IMG/VR virus record: IMGVR_UViG_3300005436_000021
Coordinates: 1-35,970 of that record
Reading direction: 5' to 3' (one strand)
DNA: 35,970 nucleotides
Origin: a virus
This document shows, one piece after another, positions 25,900 through 33,062 of this stretch. Every line of letters starts with the position of its first letter. Position 1 is the stretch's first letter. Below the pieces are notes generated by a model, which made no database searches, was not told where the DNA came from, and was given only the letters and a program-made list of their open reading frames with translations. The position numbers were made by a program, and so were the translations under genes.

Positions 25900-28193
25900 G
25901 ACAGTGCCACCCAGAAACCCTGGTTGAGGCTGGTGAAAGTGCCCAGGGGGTTGGGCATGCTGGTGGTGCGGCCGGTGTCGGCACTGGCGAAGATGGAGTT
26001 GGCGGCCGACAGGTTGAAGTTGAGCAGTCCACCCACACCCGACACTGTACCCAGGAAGCGTGGGGGTGTCGTGCCGTTGAAGAACCACGCCACGTACGCG
26101 ACACCCACCGACAGTGCCTGGCTGCTGATGGTCATCTGCTTCATGCCACCCGAGTTCCAGGTGCCGGACTGGTCGGCGGTGGTTTGCAACAGGTTCTTGG
26201 ACCCGTCGTAGAGGGCCGCGAAGCATTGCCCGGAGGTCAGGCCAGAACCCGCCGTGTTGACAAACATCCAGATGGTGGTGACGGTCACAGCGGCGGGGAT
26301 GGGGATTTTGGCGACAAACACGGTGCCCGCCGAGAACGGGGCACCAGCCGCTGTGGAGCCTGGCGCCCAGTAGGGCGACATGTTCCAGGCACCCACACCA
26401 TGGTCGAGGTGCATGAAGGTGTCCAGTGGGTGCTTGTGGTCGTCCTTGCTGAGCAGCAGGGAGGCACCGGTGGCACCGGTGGACTGGTTCTGGGTGGGGG
26501 TTGCCGCCGACTGGGTGACCGTCAGGGTCCGGTCGGCTGTCAGGTCCCCGCCACCAGTCAGCGGGGAGGTGGTCAGTATCTGGCGTGAGGTGGCGGTGTA
26601 GCCGGGGATGGTGGAGGTGCCGGTGACCGAGAAGTTGCGTCCCACCGCCAGGTCACGTGTGGTGGCGGCGTCCCCAAGGGCGGTGACATAGAACATGACG
26701 GTGTTGTCGGAGAGGGCCACCTCCATGATGTGCACGGTGGTGTTGTCGCCCAGCAGGTTGGATTGCCAGCGTGCCGCGACCCTGGTGGCGTTGAACGCCC
26801 TGGAGCGAAGCTCCCCACCCTCGTTGGCGTACCCGGTGCGCACACCGGCGACCCGGAACTCGAACAGGTCACTGAAGGCGGCGTTGAGTGTTCCACGCGA
26901 CACCACCATGGTGCCGGGGTCCTCGATGTCGATGTTGGGCACGATCCAGGTGCCGGGAGTACCGCTGGCGGAGCAGATCCACAGGGCACCACCCGAGTCG
27001 ATGATCACGTCCCCGGTGGCCCAGGTACCGGTGGTGGGTGGCCCCTGCGCGGAGGAACGGAAACCGACGAAGTTGAAGGTGGAGATCCCGTTCTTGGCAC
27101 CCACGTTGGTCAGCGAGTGGCTGTTCATCGACACGTCGGCTGTGGGGGCCCCCAGCGCGGACAGCAGGATGTTGGCCGGCACCACATCCAAGCTGGGGTT
27201 ACCTGCCACCCCACCGCCGTTGGTGACCGACAGCATGGTGGAACCGGCGACAATGGTGCGCTGGGTGAAGGTGTCGGTGGCGGTCTCTGCGACCAGGCCG
27301 GTTGCCGCCGGCAGTGCCGCAAGGCCGGTGAGGGTGGCGTCAAGCGGTTGCAGCGCGGAGAGGGCTGCCGGCAAGCCTGTGACACCGGCCTGCGGGATGC
27401 CGGTGAAGTTGGCCGGCGCCACATCGATGCTGGGGTTTCCCGCCGCGCCGGAACCGTTGGTGACGGTCACCATGTTGGAACCGGCGACGATGGAGCGCTT
27501 GGTGAAGGTGTCGGCCGCCGTCTCGGTGACCAGCCCGGCACTACTGTCCAGGCCCGCAAGGGCGGTCAGGGTGGCGTCGACCGGCTGGGCACCGATGGAG
27601 CCGGTGGTGGGGGCGGCAGGCGTGCCGTGGGAGTGGTCACCGCGCGAGTAGGGGACCGCCACCCCTGCCGTTGCGGACAGGCCGAAGCTGGTGCCGGACA
27701 CCACGGTGTTGCTGGGAGTGCCGCCACCACCGGAGGGCGCGTTACCCAGTTGGGAAAGCGGGACGTTGCCCGTGTTGTCCAGGCTCGCCACGCCATTGGG
27801 CTGCCCCAACTGGCTGACCAGCAGGTAGATGGTGGGGTTGGGGTTGGCCGGCACCGGTGAAAGGCTCGGAAGCGCAACGGTGGGCGCGTTGGCGGTCGAC
27901 AGCAGGATCGCGTAGGTGTTGGCCACACCCCGGTTGGACAGGCGTTCGGTGACCGAGTAGGTCCAGTGCTGCGGGAACCAGTCCGGGTCGTCGGACACCG
28001 GCAGGGCGATGGAGAAGGAGCCGGTGGCGTCAAGGATCGCGGTGAAGGTCCCCACCACGATGAAGGTGCCGTTGACCTGGTTGGACAGTGCCTGCCCGGA
28101 GGTGAACGTGACGGTTCCCACGCACGGTGAACCGTCGCCACTCAGGTAGGTACCGGTGACGACGACGGTGGTGAGGTCACCTGGTAGTGGCAC
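25896..28193 (-). CDS. Tail fibre / minor tail protein with internal repeats, 765 aa
   Basis: GTG 28193 with AGAGGGGGTGCC upstream. N-terminal beta domain to about residue 115 ([36 protein letters not shown]), of a kind attached to many actinobacteriophage fibres. A linker contains a D-H-S-H motif (about 186-189). Two clear repeats of about 60 residues lie at about 205-265 and 283-344, each beginning LDATLT and containing TxTDTFT...IVAGS. A mixed region and a second D-H-K-H motif precede the C-terminal beta domain that probably binds the host. D-H-x-H motifs are known metal sites in fibre trimers. Confidence 0.82.
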   Translation of the reverse strand: MPLPGDLTTVVVTGTYLSGDGSPCVGTVTFTSGQALSNQVNGTFIVVGTFTAILDATGSFSIALPVSDDPDWFPQHWTYSVTERLSNRGVANTYAILLSTANAPTVALPSLSPVPANPNPTIYLLVSQLGQPNGVASLDNTGNVPLSQLGNAPSGGGGTPSNTVVSGTSFGLSATAGVAVPYSRGDHSHGTPAAPTTGSIGAQPVDATLTALAGLDSSAGLVTETAADTFTKRSIVAGSNMVTVTNGSGAAGNPSIDVAPANFTGIPQAGVTGLPAALSALQPLDATLTGLAALPAATGLVAETATDTFTQRTIVAGSTMLSVTNGGGVAGNPSLDVVPANILLSALGAPTADVSMNSHSLTNVGAKNGISTFNFVGFRSSAQGPPTTGTWATGDVIIDSGGALWICSASGTPGTWIVPNIDIEDPGTMVVSRGTLNAAFSDLFEFRVAGVRTGYANEGGELRSRAFNATRVAARWQSNLLGDNTTVHIMEVALSDNTVMFYVTALGDAATTRDLAVGRNFSVTGTSTIPGYTATSRQILTTSPLTGGGDLTADRTLTVTQSAATPTQNQSTGATGASLLLSKDDHKHPLDTFMHLDHGVGAWNMSPYWAPGSTAAGAPFSAGTVFVAKIPIPAAVTVTTIWMFVNTAGSGLTSGQCFAALYDGSKNLLQTTADQSGTWNSGGMKQMTISSQALSVGVAYVAWFFNGTTPPRFLGTVSGVGGLLNFNLSAANSIFASADTGRTTSMPNPLGTFTSLNQGFWVALS

Positions 28194-28214
28194 GGCACCC
28201 CCTCTGCGTGGCAA

Positions 28215-28252
28215 GGCCGGCGCCACGCGCCCTGGGGAACGCGACGCCGGCC
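28215..28252 (-). terminator. Hairpin after the major tail protein gene
   Basis: GGCCGGCG (28215-28222) and CGCCGGCC (28245-28252) pair over 8 bp, with an inner CGCG/CGCG stem separated by small bulges. It lies in the 75-base gap between the major tail gene (ends 28269) and the fibre gene (starts 28193). It probably lowers transcription into the fibre genes; there is no U-tract. Confidence 0.55.
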
Positions 28253-28268
28253 ATCTGCTGGTGTGTGG

Positions 28269-29195
28269 TTACGGATAGGTCTGGGATCCGGCGACCCAGG
28301 GCGCGTGGGAGGCGAGCAGGGTGTGGAACTTCGCCACGTAGGTGCCGGCGATGTAGGTGTGGTTGACGGTGGGGCCCACGGTCACCAACTGGGGCGCGGT
28401 GGCGTCCCCCCAGTCCACGTAGCCGGGAAGGACACCCGCCGGCAGGGTCGGCAGGGTCAGCGTGCCGGTCAGGGACGCCTTGGTGGGGGCCGCCAAGGTG
28501 AAGGACAGCGGTCCACCACCACAGCCGGCGATGGCCGGCGGCAGGGCGGTGAGGTGCCAGTCGCGGTGCTGGATGCTGCTGATGGGGGTCAGCAGCGGCA
28601 GCGGTTCCCCGAGGGTGGTGGTGGCAGACGAGATGTTGACGTCGTAGGGACCGGTTCCCCAGGGCGAGGAGTTGCGGGTGCGGAAGTTGACCACGAACGT
28701 GACGGTGTTGTTGCCGTAGGTGACATCCCCCATGGTGCCGTTGATGCACCAGGGGTAGAGCACGTACCCGTACTGGTAGCCGGTGGAGCAGGCTGCCTTG
28801 TTGGTGAGCCTGGTCCAGCCCTCCAGGGCGAAGTTGACCAGCGCCGCCGACCCCTCCTGGGTGCGCCAGCCGATCGACAGCGGGGAGGTGGCGTCGTCCA
28901 GCACCAGGGGCTCGGCGGTCATGATGTTGACCAGCTCGGGGTCGACGTTGCAGAAGGTGGCCACCACGTCGGAGTACTTGTAGAGCGGCGCGGTCTGGTC
29001 CTCCACGCAGAAGGTACCGTCACCGTTCTTCTCGTAGAACTCCTCCTGCGCCTCGTACTGCCGCGTTTCGGCGATGGTGACGATGCCGGCGGAGGTGACC
29101 GAGGAGGTGGCCGAGGACACCGGGTTGCCGCAGGCGTCAAGCAGCGTCACCCGCGTGCGGGGGAGCTTGAAGGGGGTAACGCATACCGACGTCAT
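28269..29195 (-). CDS. Major tail protein with C-terminal PKD/Ig-like domain, 308 aa
   Basis: ATG 29195 follows AGGAGAGCTGACAG. The body (VTIAETRQYEAQEEFYEKNG, LYKYSDVVATFCNVDPELV, SIGWRTQEGSAALVNFALE, YGYVLYPWCINGTMGDVTYG) follows the pattern of tube proteins from actinobacteriophages, including the Y-x-L-Y-P...N-G-x-x-G-D strand. Residues about 222-298 look like a PKD/Ig domain (GYVDWGDAT and NHTYIAGTYVAKFH, the usual W-G-D ... H-T-Y-x-x-G-x-Y marks). Such domains decorate the tail surface and may stick to cell-wall sugars. Polymerises around the tape measure. Confidence 0.83.
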   Translation of the reverse strand: MTSVCVTPFKLPRTRVTLLDACGNPVSSATSSVTSAGIVTIAETRQYEAQEEFYEKNGDGTFCVEDQTAPLYKYSDVVATFCNVDPELVNIMTAEPLVLDDATSPLSIGWRTQEGSAALVNFALEGWTRLTNKAACSTGYQYGYVLYPWCINGTMGDVTYGNNTVTFVVNFRTRNSSPWGTGPYDVNISSATTTLGEPLPLLTPISSIQHRDWHLTALPPAIAGCGGGPLSFTLAAPTKASLTGTLTLPTLPAGVLPGYVDWGDATAPQLVTVGPTVNHTYIAGTYVAKFHTLLASHAPWVAGSQTYP

Positions 29196-29198
29196 CTG

Positions 29199-29567
29199 TC
29201 AGCTCTCCTGAGTCGCCTTCGGGTTGATCTTGCGGATCCGGCCGGTCGGGACCTCCTTGACGACGGTTTCTTCAACCGGCTCGTCGTCGGTGGTCTCCTG
29301 TGGCTCGTCGTCCGCGCCGGTCTCTTCGGTGCCCTCACCAGCGGCCTGGTCACCGTCGTCGCCGGTGTATTCCTCCTGGCCACCGGTGCCCAGCTCCTCG
29401 TCCAGGAGCTTGGCCAGGCCGTCAGGAACCACGAACACCAGACCCTGCGAGCCGTGGGTGATGGACACGTCACGCGGATGGAACGCGTCGGAGTGCTGGT
29501 CGACCAGGGCCAGGAGAAGCGCGGCGGTTGCTGTCTGGTCCCCGTCGATGGGCTGGATCTCTGCCAT
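29199..29567 (-). CDS. Acidic virion-region protein, 122 aa
   Basis: ATG 29567 follows GGAGCAGAGAAC. The N-terminal half is folded-looking (TAALLLALVDQHSDAF, HGSQGLVFVVPDGLAKLL). The second half is a strongly acidic low-complexity stretch (about residues 60-105, repeated Glu/Asp/Thr). A basic end follows (TGRIRKINPKATQES). The acidic tail could bind a basic partner or act in assembly and be absent from the particle. It sits between two structural genes. Not recognised. Confidence 0.68.
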   Translation of the reverse strand: MAEIQPIDGDQTATAALLLALVDQHSDAFHPRDVSITHGSQGLVFVVPDGLAKLLDEELGTGGQEEYTGDDGDQAAGEGTEETGADDEPQETTDDEPVEETVVKEVPTGRIRKINPKATQES

Positions 29568-29578
29568 GTTCTCTGCTC

Positions 29579-30418
29579 CTAGATCGCCAGGATGACGTCG
29601 ATGGCGGCCACGAAGTTGTCGATCGAGACCACGTAACCGCGCTCGGACAGGCCGTAGAGCTGGTTGGTGGCCCGGTTCAGGTTCGGGCCGTACGGGGTGA
29701 CCAGGACGTTGGCCTGGCTGTCGCGCCAGATCGCCATCTGCCCGGTGATGTAGAGGGTGGTGTGACCGGCGGCGGGGGCACCACCGGCAAGGGTCAAGCC
29801 CGAGTAGTTACCCAGGGAGATCGCGGTTCCCTGCGGAGTGCGCCAGACCCCGCCACCGTCCTTCATCATCGAGTTGACCTCGCGGAAGTAGGACGACGCG
29901 ACACTGGGCGCGTGGATGATGCCGGGCAACCCGTACTGCTTGGTCTGGTACAGCCACCCCTCAAGCGAGGAGATGGCCGCCGTGATGGTGGTCACCGCCG
30001 TCAGGGTCACCGCCCCCGGGTTGGTGCTGTTGGCCAATCCGGGTGACTGGCCGTTTGCCTGCTGGGAGAAGACGCTCTCCACGGTGCCCTGCTCGGCCAC
30101 CGACAACCGGTCCAGCAGAGCGTCGTGCAGGCGCTGCTCCGTCAGGCCCACCGGACCACAGACCGCCGAGGTGTACACCACGAACGGGTTGGCCGCCACC
30201 TGGGTGAAGGTGGTGTCGAAGGTCTTGGAGGTACCGGGTGCGCAGGTCACGTCGTACCCGTGGCCGGCACCGTCGTTGGCGACCTCGTACACCACGCCAC
30301 CGTCGCGGATGTGGACGTCGGGGAAGTCGCGGGGAGGCACAACCGTGAACAGCCCGTACCTGGGGGACGCGTTCGCGTTGGGCGCGTCAACGTAGACGGG
30401 CCCAGTGACTACTGCCAT
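29579..30418 (-). CDS. Virion protein of unknown role, 279 aa
   Basis: ATG 30418 follows GGAGGGAGGCACGCC. Recognisable features: N-terminus AVVTGPVYVDAPN, a KTFDTTFTQVAANPFVVYTSAVCGPVG block, a helix with RLSVAEQGTVESVFSQQ, and LEGWLYQTKQYGLPGIIHAPS. The block order (F-D...A-x-P-F-x-V-Y-x-x-x-x-C then an E-x-x-V-E-x-x-F helix, I-H-A-P) recurs in actinobacteriophage head genes next to the major capsid gene. The helix-spine plus strand pattern could be a capsid-like fold, but that needs structure prediction. Role between head and tail genes unknown. Confidence 0.68.
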   Translation of the reverse strand: MAVVTGPVYVDAPNANASPRYGLFTVVPPRDFPDVHIRDGGVVYEVANDGAGHGYDVTCAPGTSKTFDTTFTQVAANPFVVYTSAVCGPVGLTEQRLHDALLDRLSVAEQGTVESVFSQQANGQSPGLANSTNPGAVTLTAVTTITAAISSLEGWLYQTKQYGLPGIIHAPSVASSYFREVNSMMKDGGGVWRTPQGTAISLGNYSGLTLAGGAPAAGHTTLYITGQMAIWRDSQANVLVTPYGPNLNRATNQLYGLSERGYVVSIDNFVAAIDVILAI

Positions 30419-30439
30419 GGCGTGCCTCCCTCCGCGCTA

Positions 30440-30733
30440 CTACACCAGTGCGATGGTGGTCTGGGCAGTGGCGGTGGCCACCGTGATGGTGACGCCGTTG
30501 GCGAACCGCAGGCCACCGGTCGGGGCGAAGTTGAGCTGGTAGTTGTTGGCCGCCGCCGCGAAGGTCTTCTGGAACAGGATCGTTCCGGAAGCCGCCGAGG
30601 CGTTGTCCCACAGCGTCACCACAGCGGTCGCGGCGGCGTTGATGGTCAGGCCCACCAGCGTGCCGGCACCCGACTTCATGGAGGTAGCCGCCGTGGTGGC
30701 ACCCGCGTAGCTCTTGGGGGTTGCTGACGCCAT
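30440..30733 (-). CDS. Small beta-sandwich protein, decoration-like, paralog 2, 97 aa
   Basis: ATG 30733 follows TAGGAGTCCCCG. Begins MASATPKSYAGAT and continues VGLTINAAATAVVTLWDNAS and SGTILFQKTFAA with a final VTITVATATAQTT. The SATPK start, the V-V-T-[LI]-[WF]-D-N strand and S-G-T-I-L are shared with the neighbouring gene, showing duplication. Small, Ala/Thr-rich, beta, located right after the major capsid: a head decoration role is likely, but not shown. Confidence 0.7.
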   Translation of the reverse strand: MASATPKSYAGATTAATSMKSGAGTLVGLTINAAATAVVTLWDNASAASGTILFQKTFAAAANNYQLNFAPTGGLRFANGVTITVATATAQTTIALV

Positions 30734-30742
30734 CGGGGACTC

Positions 30743-31027
30743 CTACTGGATGTAGACGGTGCCGGCGGCACCAACAGCGGCGGACGCGAACACCGTCACC
30801 CCGGTCAGGGCCCGAAGTGGCGTGGAGAACACGATGGTGTCCGCCGTGGTCGCCGCCAGGGTGCCCTGCCATAGGATGGTGCCCGAGTTGGTGGTGGGGT
30901 TGTCGAAGATCGTGACGACCGTGCCACCGGTGGTGTTGTTGTAGGTGATCCCGGCGACTGTGCACGCCTTGGTCTCGATGACCACGACACCGTTCGCGCC
31001 GGTCCACGCCTTGGGGGTGGCTGACAT
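30743..31027 (-). CDS. Small beta-sandwich protein, decoration-like, paralog 1, 94 aa
   Basis: ATG 31027 follows GAAAGGAAGCCC and lies just after the hairpin that ends the capsid gene. MSATPKAWTGANG, then VAGITYNNTTGGTVVTIFDN and SGTILWQGTLA, ending VTVFASAAVGAAGTVY. Blocks and spacing match the next gene. The same T-I-F-D-N-x-x...S-G-T-I-L signature appears in small repeated proteins of other phages, often as particle-surface proteins. The pair may form heteromers on the capsid. Confidence 0.7.
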   Translation of the reverse strand: MSATPKAWTGANGVVVIETKACTVAGITYNNTTGGTVVTIFDNPTTNSGTILWQGTLAATTADTIVFSTPLRALTGVTVFASAAVGAAGTVYIQ

Positions 31028-31052
31028 GGGCTTCCTTTCAAGCCAACCGGGA

Positions 31053-31074
31053 CCGGGTGCCCTAAGGCACCCGG
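31053..31074 (-). terminator. Hairpin after the major capsid gene
   Basis: CCGGGTGCC (31053-31061) and GGCACCCGG (31066-31074) form a perfect 9-bp stem with a 4-base loop, 8 bases beyond the capsid stop. A strong, compact GC hairpin without a U-tract. It could partly terminate transcription or protect the 3' end of capsid mRNA, giving more capsid than downstream products. Confidence 0.65.
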
Positions 31075-31081
31075 CATCCGG

Positions 31082-32773
31082 TTACGGAGTAAAGCAGTCA
31101 ACCTGCGAGGCGGCGGTGGTGGAACCGGTCGGGCAGGTCGGCACGGTGTAGACGCGGGAGACCGGGCCCATCTGCAACATGTTCCAGCCGTCCTCGGTGA
31201 AGAGCTGGGTGACCATGTTGGTGGCCAGCAGCGTCGAGTCGTAGACCATGTGCAGCGTGATCACCGGCTGCACCGCCCGCACCCACGTACCGGCCGGGTA
31301 CACGATGAAGCTGGTGGTGGTCGGCAGCAGGTTGATGGGGGTCGCGCCACCGACACCGGAAGCGGCACCGGTGAACTTGTCCTGGTAGTCGAACACGAAC
31401 TGGGGACGGGCACCCCGCATCGTGAACCACGCCATGATCTGGGAGTCGGCGACCGCCATCGCTTCCAGGTCCATCGCGGTACGACGGGTCAGGTCCTGGC
31501 GCATGTTGGCCAGCAGCCAGTACGGGAGGATGACCTCCAGGGTGGCCGACTGCATGAGCCGCAGCCGGTACTTGATGTCCACGATCGCCATCTCGACGGC
31601 GCCCAGGATGTTGCTGGTCACCGAACCGTCGGAGGTCCACGGGTCGATGGCGGTCAGGTCCACCGCCGTGGAGCCCGCCCGGACCGTGTCGATCTGGAGG
31701 GCGTTGAGCTGGTGGGCGTGGACGGCCATGACACCGGTGGTGAAGGTGTCCACGAACTCCGGGTACCCACGGTTGGTGAGGATCGGGGAGGTCATGCACA
31801 CGCCGGTGACACCCAGGCGCGTGTCGGTGAAGCTGGGGCAGGACACCTGCACGCAGGTCTTGGTGGGGGAACCGGCGATGACCTGGGCTTCAGTCAGGTT
31901 GAAGAAGCCGGTGGGGCCGGTCGCCGGGGACAGGATGTTGGTGTCGGCGGTGCCGTAGATGGTCGCCCAGTCCAGGCCCGTGTTGTGCCGCACGCCACCA
32001 CGGGCGGCGGTGACCTCGGGGAAGTCGGCCAGGCCGTCGATGGCGGTGCCGAACCAGATCCCGTAGTCGGTGGTGGACGGGGCGCACCAGCCACCGGCGG
32101 CGGTCAGTGACCCGCCGGGAAGGTTCGCCTCGTTTGCCACCCGCATCAGGGTCGACTGGTCGCCGTTGTCGCCGTTGACGGTGAACTCCGCCGGGGTGTT
32201 GCGCCGCAGTACCGCCACCGGCGAGGTGGAGAAGCGACCACCGGGCATCGAGCCGTGGGCGGCTGCCGCGTTGAGCAGGACCTCGGTGATGCCCAGGGAG
32301 GTGATCTCCTGGCCCGCCTGGAACTCCTGGAGGCCGGCGGCGGCGACCAGGGCACCGTAGTGGGGGCGGTCGGCCAGCGGCCGGGTGCCGGGGACCAGCG
32401 TCGGGATGGCGGCGACCTGACCCACCCGCACACCGGTAGGGGCCGGCGTCGGTTCGGGGGTCACGGCGGCGACGACCGGCTCCGGTTCGGTCGGGGGAAC
32501 CGGGTCGGGGGTCGGCTCGGGCTCGGGGACCACCGGGTCGGTTCCGGCGGCGGCGAACCGGGCGGCACGATCCTCGCGACTGGTCAGCTCGGCCTGGAGG
32601 GCGTCGCGGTAGGCGACCATGTCCTCAAGCTCGGCGACCTGTGCCTCGGTGGCGGTCTCCGGGGTGGCCGCCGCGACCAGCACGGCGCGTGCCGCAACAC
32701 AGGTGGCCAGCAGGTCACGGATGGCCTGCGAGGTGAAGGAGGTCAGGTGGGTAGGGATTTCCCAGGGGTTCAT
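31082..32773 (-). CDS. Major capsid protein with N-terminal scaffold-like domain, 563 aa
   Basis: Start at ATG 32773 (AAAGGTG upstream). Residues about 1-85 are helical and charged (RDLLATCVAARAVLVAA, EVAELEDMV-like AQVAELEDMVAYRDALQAEL), like the delta/scaffold domain of HK97-type capsids. A Pro/Glu linker follows (about 90-130; PEPEPTPDPVPPTEPEP), a possible cleavage region for the upstream protease. The rest is the coat domain, with RLGVTGVCMTSPILTNRGYP and VMAVHAHQLNALQID, arranged as in actinobacteriophage capsids with an E-R-L-x-A-x-G-L / Y-P-E-x-V / A-H...N-A pattern. Forms the icosahedral shell. Confidence 0.85.
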   Translation of the reverse strand: MNPWEIPTHLTSFTSQAIRDLLATCVAARAVLVAAATPETATEAQVAELEDMVAYRDALQAELTSREDRAARFAAAGTDPVVPEPEPTPDPVPPTEPEPVVAAVTPEPTPAPTGVRVGQVAAIPTLVPGTRPLADRPHYGALVAAAGLQEFQAGQEITSLGITEVLLNAAAAHGSMPGGRFSTSPVAVLRRNTPAEFTVNGDNGDQSTLMRVANEANLPGGSLTAAGGWCAPSTTDYGIWFGTAIDGLADFPEVTAARGGVRHNTGLDWATIYGTADTNILSPATGPTGFFNLTEAQVIAGSPTKTCVQVSCPSFTDTRLGVTGVCMTSPILTNRGYPEFVDTFTTGVMAVHAHQLNALQIDTVRAGSTAVDLTAIDPWTSDGSVTSNILGAVEMAIVDIKYRLRLMQSATLEVILPYWLLANMRQDLTRRTAMDLEAMAVADSQIMAWFTMRGARPQFVFDYQDKFTGAASGVGGATPINLLPTTTSFIVYPAGTWVRAVQPVITLHMVYDSTLLATNMVTQLFTEDGWNMLQMGPVSRVYTVPTCPTGSTTAASQVDCFTP

Positions 32774-32786
32774 GGGGGGCACCTTT

Positions 32787-32808
32787 GGATAGGCGTGGAC
32801 GGCTATCC
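32787..32808 (-). promoter_or_regulatory. Leader stem-loop beside the capsid ribosome-binding site
   Basis: GGATAG (32787-32792) and CTATCC (32803-32808) pair over 6 bp with a 10-base loop, immediately upstream of the AAAGGTG ribosome-binding site of the capsid gene. It lies in the 124-base stretch 32774-32897, which also holds the palindrome TGACGTCA but no convincing promoter. A 5' hairpin could stabilise the capsid mRNA or tune its translation. Confidence 0.4.
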
Positions 32809-32897
32809 GGTGCGGCCTACCTGCCAGCCACCGCGAACTCTATGAACGGTGACCGGCGCACAACCTGACGTCACCTAACGCCACAGACGGTAACACA

Positions 32898-33059
32898 CTA
32901 CTTCTGCTGCGCGAAAGATCCTCCACCGTTACGTACCCGCTGAACACGGGCATCCATTTCGGTGCCCTGGATGGTGTAGGTGTCACCGTTCGGCTTGGTG
33001 ATCAGCCAGTTGACGATTGGTGTGCTGTTGGCGGCAGCACCGCCGCATCCGCAACCCAT
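32898..33059 (-). CDS. Cys/Gly-rich small head protein, 53 aa
   Basis: ATG 33059 with GGGAGGGGTGAGTC upstream, three bases after the protease stop. Sequence starts MGCGCGGAAANSTP and contains a strand-like core (NWLITKPNGDTYTIQG) and a positive end (RVQRVRNGGGSFAQQK). A C-G-C-G start followed by a short strand recurs in tiny proteins between protease and capsid genes of related phages. Possibly a capsid-internal or portal-associated component. No experimentally supported role is known to me. Confidence 0.72.
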   Translation of the reverse strand: MGCGCGGAAANSTPIVNWLITKPNGDTYTIQGTEMDARVQRVRNGGGSFAQQK

Positions 33060-33062
33060 GAC

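Noticed and set aside
26730-27860. 376-codon plus-strand frame with a Gly/Arg/His-rich translation
   Set aside because: It is the antisense shadow of the repeat region of the tail fibre gene. The low-complexity Gly/His content follows from the repeats.
32774-32897. Promoter for the capsid gene in the 124-base gap
   Set aside because: TAGAGT could be a -10, but the nearest TTG-containing -35 candidates sit 15-16 bases away and match poorly. I list only the leader hairpin.
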